Position numbers and translations under genes: made by a program. From an uncultured Aggregatibacter sp. (GTDB taxonomy: Bacteria > Pseudomonadota > Gammaproteobacteria > Enterobacterales > Pasteurellaceae), in contig NZ_CABFLM010000048.1 in NCBI RefSeq assembly GCF_901873365.1, positions 1 through 35,110 on the forward strand: a stretch of 35,110 bases of DNA, read 5' to 3'. Positions 31,808 through 35,110 of this stretch are shown one piece after another. Below the pieces are notes generated by a model. It saw only the letters and a list, made by a program, of their open reading frames with translations, was not told the origin of the DNA and did not search any database. Each line of letters opens with the position of its first letter. Within the stretch, counting starts at the first letter, position 1.

Positions 31808-33196
31808 TTATTGCAATTTCTTACCTTCAAACTCACCATTAAGACTTTCTAAGAAAGACGTAATGTCATCAATGTCTTGTTGTTGCGGTTTCGCCACATT
31901 GCTTTGATATTTCAGCATGATACGAACAGCTTCTTTCAAGTCTTTTGCAGAAGCATCGTGCATATAAGGCGCAGTTAATGCGATATTACGCAATGACGGT
32001 ACTTTAAAGCGATGCATATCATATGGATCCTTGGTTTGTGAGAAACGACCTTGATCGGCTTCCGTGATTGGTGTGCCGCGATCTTTGAAGTAATCGCCGT
32101 AAATACCCATGTATTCATAAGATTGGCCGCCCATATTCACACCGGTATGGCAGGTGTCGCATTTATGTTTCTTAAACAATTCGTAGCCTTTTAATTGCTG
32201 CTCATTTAATGCGGTTTTATCGCCTTTTAAGTAGCGGTCAAAATCGCTATTTGGGGTGATCAAGGTTTTTTCATATTCACCGATAGCGTGAGTTAATGTC
32301 GCTTGGCTCACTTCAGGATACACTTTCAAGAATTCTTTTTGGAATTCTTCATCCTGTTTAAATTTCGCTACAATGTCATCCCATGAATGGCTGCCCATTT
32401 CGACCGGATTAATTGGTGGTCCTCCCGCTTGTGCGGCAAGATCGATTGCGCGACCATCCCAGAATTGAACAAAGTTAAATGCGGCATTAAATACGGTTGG
32501 CGCATTGATACCCCCTTTTTTACCGTCAATACCGGTGGAGACATCTAAGCGGTCAACCCCACCTTTGTCAAGCTGGTGACAGCTGTGGCATTGAACGGTG
32601 CTATCTGCAGAGAGGCGGTCATCCATAAAGAGTTTGCGACCAAGTTCTACTTTGGCAGGATCGGTCATAATAGCATCGGGAATTGGTTGGATCAGATTGT
32701 GGGGATTGGCGCCTTGCGTATTTGCCGGCAAAAAGGCCTTGCGTTGCTCACGAATCCAATTTAATAACGTGGTTTTCTCACTGTCATCAGGGCGACTTCC
32801 CCAGTGAATATGGCGGAATTTAGCTACCGGCATTTCGTTATTTTCAATCACACGTTCAAGTTTTGCTAAATCCACTTCAGATAATTTACTCGGATCTTTT
32901 AAGCCATCCAGTAATTTATTTAATAAAAAGACGCGTTTACCTGATTCAATATCATGGCTTAAGATAGCATCTGTGAAGGGAAGGTTAGCGTAGAAAGGCA
33001 AATCAGCATTCGAGGTATGACAATACTGGCAACCATTATCAAACAAAATTTTGGCAACTTTCTGTTGTTCGGCAGAGTAATTACCCTCAGCAAGTAATTT
33101 TTCTGACTGTCCTTTATCATATTGATGGATATATCCAACAACGCCTAAATAACCGGCAATCGCAATGACGGCGACTTTAAGTGCAAATTTTTTCAT
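31808..33196 (-). CDS. Tri-heme membrane-anchored cytochrome c peroxidase / quinol peroxidase
   Basis: Periplasmic peroxidase of 462 residues, held by an uncleaved N-terminal helix (about 4-22). Three CxxCH heme sites are at C56-H60, C203-H207 and C346-H350. The last two belong to the classical di-heme CcpA/MauG fold (FNAAFNFVQFWDGRA, PYMHDASAKDLKEAV); the first is the extra N-terminal heme domain seen in E. coli YhjA and in the quinol peroxidase (QPO) of A. actinomycetemcomitans. These reduce hydrogen peroxide with electrons from quinol. The closeness to QPO is family knowledge; no symbol is assigned. A candidate FNR box sits 70 bp upstream. Single gene, convergent with fadD. Confidence 0.93.
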   Translation of the reverse strand: MKKFALKVAVIAIAGYLGVVGYIHQYDKGQSEKLLAEGNYSAEQQKVAKILFDNGCQYCHTSNADLPFYANLPFTDAILSHDIESGKRVFLLNKLLDGLKDPSKLSEVDLAKLERVIENNEMPVAKFRHIHWGSRPDDSEKTTLLNWIREQRKAFLPANTQGANPHNLIQPIPDAIMTDPAKVELGRKLFMDDRLSADSTVQCHSCHQLDKGGVDRLDVSTGIDGKKGGINAPTVFNAAFNFVQFWDGRAIDLAAQAGGPPINPVEMGSHSWDDIVAKFKQDEEFQKEFLKVYPEVSQATLTHAIGEYEKTLITPNSDFDRYLKGDKTALNEQQLKGYELFKKHKCDTCHTGVNMGGQSYEYMGIYGDYFKDRGTPITEADQGRFSQTKDPYDMHRFKVPSLRNIALTAPYMHDASAKDLKEAVRIMLKYQSNVAKPQQQDIDDITSFLESLNGEFEGKKLQ

Positions 33197-33265
33197 CCTT
33201 TGTGCTCCAATGTTAGAAAAGTAAAAATAGCAGCGCGATTTTGACGAAAAACGAAATCTAAATAT

Positions 33266-33279
33266 ATGATTTAAATCAA
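33266..33279 (-). promoter_or_regulatory. Candidate FNR box and class II promoter of the peroxidase gene
   Basis: ATGATTTAAATCAA matches TTGAT-N4-ATCAA at 9 of 10 positions. Read on the minus strand, 22 nt separate the box from CAAAAT (33238-33243), the spacing expected for a class II FNR-activated -10. E. coli yhjA is known to be FNR-dependent, which supports the call. Confidence 0.6.
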
Positions 33280-33310
33280 TAAAAATGATTTGAAAAAACG
33301 ATGGATGAAA

Positions 33311-33327
33311 TTGATTACATTAATCAA
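33311..33327. promoter_or_regulatory. Perfect dyad TTGATTA-CAT-TAATCAA upstream of the peroxidase gene
   Basis: A perfect 7-bp inverted repeat with a 3-nt centre, 32 bp upstream of the FNR box. The half-sites resemble FNR halves, but the spacing is wrong for FNR (7 nt between TTGAT and ATCAA). It may bind another regulator of the same promoter. Confidence 0.4.
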
Positions 33328-33444
33328 AAAGAGGTATTTTATGAAATGACTTGTCATTGAAGCATGGTAAACCCAAACACCAAAAGGAAAATCCCGTTTT
33401 TTTGTATATTTTTTTTGCATTCAGTCAACAAATACGATAAAAAG

Positions 33445-33473
33445 CTTGTGTTAATACAAAAAGCTAGATATTA
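33445..33473 (+). promoter_or_regulatory. tRNA-Val promoter
   Basis: TTGTGT (33445-33450) and TATTAT (33468-33473) are 17 bp apart. A GC-rich discriminator (CGCACGC) follows, typical of stable-RNA promoters under stringent control. Transcription would start about 7 nt before the mature tRNA. Confidence 0.65.
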
Positions 33474-33486
33474 TCGCACGCAATTT

Positions 33487-33563
33487 GCGACCGTAGCTCA
33501 GTTGGTTAGAGCACCACCTTGACATGGTGGGGGTCACTGGTTCGAGTCCAGCCGGTCGCACCA
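33487..33563 (+). tRNA. tRNA-Val (anticodon GAC)
   Basis: A 77-nt cloverleaf with encoded CCA. Acceptor stem GCGACCG/CGGTCGC, D-arm AGCTCAGTTGGTTAGAGC, anticodon stem CCACC/GGTGG with loop TTGACAT (anticodon GAC), T-arm GGTTCGAGTCC region. It is nearly identical to the E. coli Val(GAC) tRNA. It is a single tRNA gene at the edge of a decayed accessory region. Confidence 0.98.
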
Positions 33564-33773
33564 TCTTTTCCTTTCATAAAGTATCATAAAGTTCCATTCA
33601 TCATATAAAATCAAATATTTATAGCCTTTTTGTTTGTTTTATTGTCTCGTAGAGTTTCATAGAGTATCATTCAATTTTATGATTTTAGTATTACATTTAA
33701 GATGCACGCTACGCATGAGATCTTGAATTACGCATAGCCTATGATTTTTATAGTCTGGCTTTGGCTGGCTATA
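33564..33773. repeat. tRNA-distal spacer with short direct repeats and a second composite repeat copy
   Basis: After the tRNA come AT-rich related words (TCATAAAGTATCATAAAG near 33576; TCATAGAGTATCATTC near 33657). Then a composite copy: GATGCACGCTAC (33701-33712), CTTGAATTACG, and a unit at 33729-33773 starting TACGCATAGCCTATG and ending GGCTTTGGCTGGCTATA. This matches the repeat tail near 23289-23416 with internal deletion. No gene is seen here. Confidence 0.65.
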
Positions 33774-33810
33774 AATAAAAAACAACCGCACTTTTTCAAG
33801 TACGGTTGTT
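33774..33810 (-). terminator. USS-derived terminator after the permease pseudogene
   Basis: AACAACCGCACTT (33781-33793) and AAGTACGGTTGTT (33798-33810) pair over 13 positions with one wobble (a decayed second USS). On the minus strand the stem is followed by TTTTTTATT. It starts 4 bp after the truncated permease frame. Confidence 0.75.
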
Positions 33811-33813
33811 TCG

Positions 33814-34466
33814 TTATTTTAAATAAGCGAGTAATGACAACACGTTAATGCGCCAACGCATCATTAATAACGCGATGGTAGTCAGCAAAATCATCGGTGA
33901 AAGCAGGCTCAGATTTTTGTAATCCACTTTGGTCAAACTCCCCATTTGCCAATACACGATATCGGCAAGTTGAGTTTCCGGATCAGCAAGATATTTAATT
34001 AAGCCAAGGCAAGCCATCATAAAGCCGGAAATGATAATCCCGAAAAGCACCAGAATAATCGTGGAATCGCGTCGTACCAGTTTCGGCAAGCTCATGGTCA
34101 TTAGCACAGCTATCAATCCGCCTACAAACGCCAAACCTTGAATAGCAAATAACCCCAAACCTAATAAAATGGCAACAGCCGCACCAACACAAGCACCACC
34201 GGAAACGCCCAGTAAATCTGGTGATACCAACGGATTGCGGAAAATCCCTTGGAATGTTGCCCCAGCCACCGCAAGCGCAGAACCGACTAAAATGGGGCAA
34301 GAATGCGCGGTAATCGTAGGTTGAAAATGATGTTGTTTTTTACATCACTGGTGTTATTGCCCATTAAGCTTTGTACTACGTTGTCAATCGGAATGGCAAA
34401 GCGCCCCAAGAGAGGGAAAATAACGCCAGTACGACAAGTAATAGGGTTAATAAGATTTTTATTCAT
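33814..34466 (-). pseudogene. Broken FecCD-family iron/siderophore/B12 ABC permease
   Basis: Remnant of a multi-helix permease of a periplasmic-binding-protein-dependent importer. Clear family blocks: LGRFAIPIDNVVQSLMG, FNLRLPRILA, then in another frame GSALAVAGATFQGIFRNPL and SPDLLGVSGGACVGAA, QLADIVYWQMGSL, MRWRINVLSL. The frame changes near the G4 run at 34294-34297; frame-shifting earlier (about 34437 and again about 34410) also hides a hydrophobic LVVLALFSL helix in the neighbouring frame. The 3' end is lost: after NVLSL, where family members continue for roughly a hundred residues, the frame ends LAYLK-stop. No binding protein or ATPase gene adjoins it. The start is unsure (ATG 34466 or 34499). 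Confidence 0.85.
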
Positions 34467-34568
34467 TGAGAAAGTGCGGTTGGTTTTAAATGCATTCATT
34501 ATATATGAGATTATATTACATCTTTGCAATTCATTTTATATAATGAAATTAAGGGATACGTTAGATAG

Positions 34569-34926
34569 GGTATTGCAGCAAACCAACAAGGAAAGATAGC
34601 TAAACTCACACGTTACCGTTACACCAACTGAAAGTTGGGTGTATGATTATGACCCACTGGGTAGACGGATTGCGAAATCCAAGCTGAACAAGCAAGGCGA
34701 AAAACAATGCCACACGCAATTTATCTGGGACGGTTCACACTTGGTGCAGGAAATCCACAAGGGGAAAAATGGTGCAGAAACCGATCGCACTTTTACCTAC
34801 ATTTACACTTATCCTGACAGCTATGAGCCGCTGGTCCAGTGTTACAAAGAAGGCAATAATGCCGAACATACCGTGAACTACTTCCACTGCGACCAAATTG
34901 GCGAGCCAAGAAAGATCAATATCTAA
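34569..34926 (+). pseudogene. Rhs/YD-repeat protein remnant
   Basis: A decayed piece of a large Rhs (polymorphic toxin carrier) gene. A first fragment reads AANQQGKIAKLTRYRYTN (34575-34628) and stops; a shifted frame from about 34639 reads VYDYDPLGRRIAKSK, TQFIWDGSHLVQEI, TYIYTYPDSYEPLVQ and NYFHCDQIGEP. The latter is the typical end of the Rhs core before the DPxGL boundary, which is missing. At about 34905 the Rhs homology breaks off. No start, no N-terminal part and no complete core are present, so it cannot work as such. It may be a displaced Rhs tip or a relic of recombination. Confidence 0.85.
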
Positions 34927-35110
34927 GTAAAGATATTGCTAGAAAAATAGCTTTAAAGATGGCTGGGATTCCAATTATATCAGTGCCAATTGCTCAAAAT
35001 AGAGTTCTAGGTTGGGAACAATATATGAATAAATTAAAAGAGAAATTATTCGGTATTCAACAGAAAAAAATTTTAGAATATTGGAGAGAGAATAAATTAA
35101 AGAGTTTATT
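34902..35110 (+). other. AT-rich open frame joined to the Rhs break, runs off the window
   Basis: Directly after the Rhs break another frame stays open to the window edge: KDQYLSKDIARKIALKMAG, then IPIISVPIAQNRVLGWEQYM, NKLKEKLFGIQQKKILEY and WRENKLKSL. It is more AT-rich and lysine-rich than the Rhs part. By position it could be the C-terminal toxin tip of an Rhs protein, or part of an immunity gene. I do not recognise the family and the end lies outside the window. Confidence 0.4.

Noticed and set aside
33311..33327. Dyad TTGATTA-CAT-TAATCAA as an FNR site
   Set aside because: The half-sites are 7 nt apart rather than 4; kept only as an unassigned dyad.
34303..34599. Plus-strand 98-codon ORF across the permease pseudogene
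   Set aside because: Antisense to the permease remnant; no recognisable family or ribosome site.
1..35110. CRISPR array or complete prophage/IS
   Set aside because: No regularly spaced direct repeats with unique spacers and no transposase or integrase frame were seen.

Overview
The window reads as the chromosome of a member of the Pasteurellaceae, most likely Aggregatibacter (A. actinomycetemcomitans or a close relative). Grounds: more than 25 copies of the Haemophilus-type DNA uptake word AAGTGCGGT/ACCGCACTT in 35 kb, moderate G+C with AT-rich spacers, proteins very close to H. influenzae orthologues (TehB, Fnr, FabB), and a tri-heme quinol peroxidase of the type described in A. actinomycetemcomitans. 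The genus is an inference; no rRNA is present.

Layout. 1-5.2 kb: glycogen genes glgC (5' end outside the window), glgA and glgP. 5.2-7.7 kb, minus strand: a T4 endonuclease V-type pyrimidine-dimer glycosylase next to mnmC (tRNA wobble-uridine modification). 7.8-9.0 kb: fabB behind a candidate FadR operator. 9.2-10.8 kb: a DUF1919 protein and tehB, convergent on one bidirectional terminator. 11.2-17.3 kb: the pyruvate dehydrogenase complex aceE-aceF-lpdA, with inverted DNA elements in both spacers. 17.5-20.3 kb, minus: a DUF4198 periplasmic protein, uspE and fnr. 20.4-23.2 kb: an unlisted 48-residue membrane peptide, dinB, and a divergent Lrp/AsnC regulator and EamA/RarD-type transporter. 23.2-25.0 kb: palindromic repeats, an AAA/DUF4143 ATPase and a tiny ORF. 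25.0-31.5 kb: rhodanese, hexose-6-phosphate mutarotase, then yoaA-tsaB-slp-fadD, an order also found in E. coli. 31.8-33.2 kb, minus: tri-heme peroxidase; then tRNA-Val(GAC). 33.7-35.1 kb, after the tRNA: a decayed region with a broken FecCD-type permease and an Rhs remnant.

Shared themes. Carbon storage (glg), pyruvate oxidation (PDH) and fatty-acid synthesis and activation (fabB, fadD) cluster here by position. An oxygen-response theme links fnr to candidate FNR boxes in front of fnr itself, the peroxidase gene and tehB. The least expected signals are in the DNA: six uptake words followed at exactly 11 nt by ACGTTT, a USS-bounded cassette of tandem hairpins between glgC and glgA, and two 94-bp palindrome-ended elements 8 kb apart in opposite orientation. 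No CRISPR array, complete prophage or complete insertion sequence was seen.
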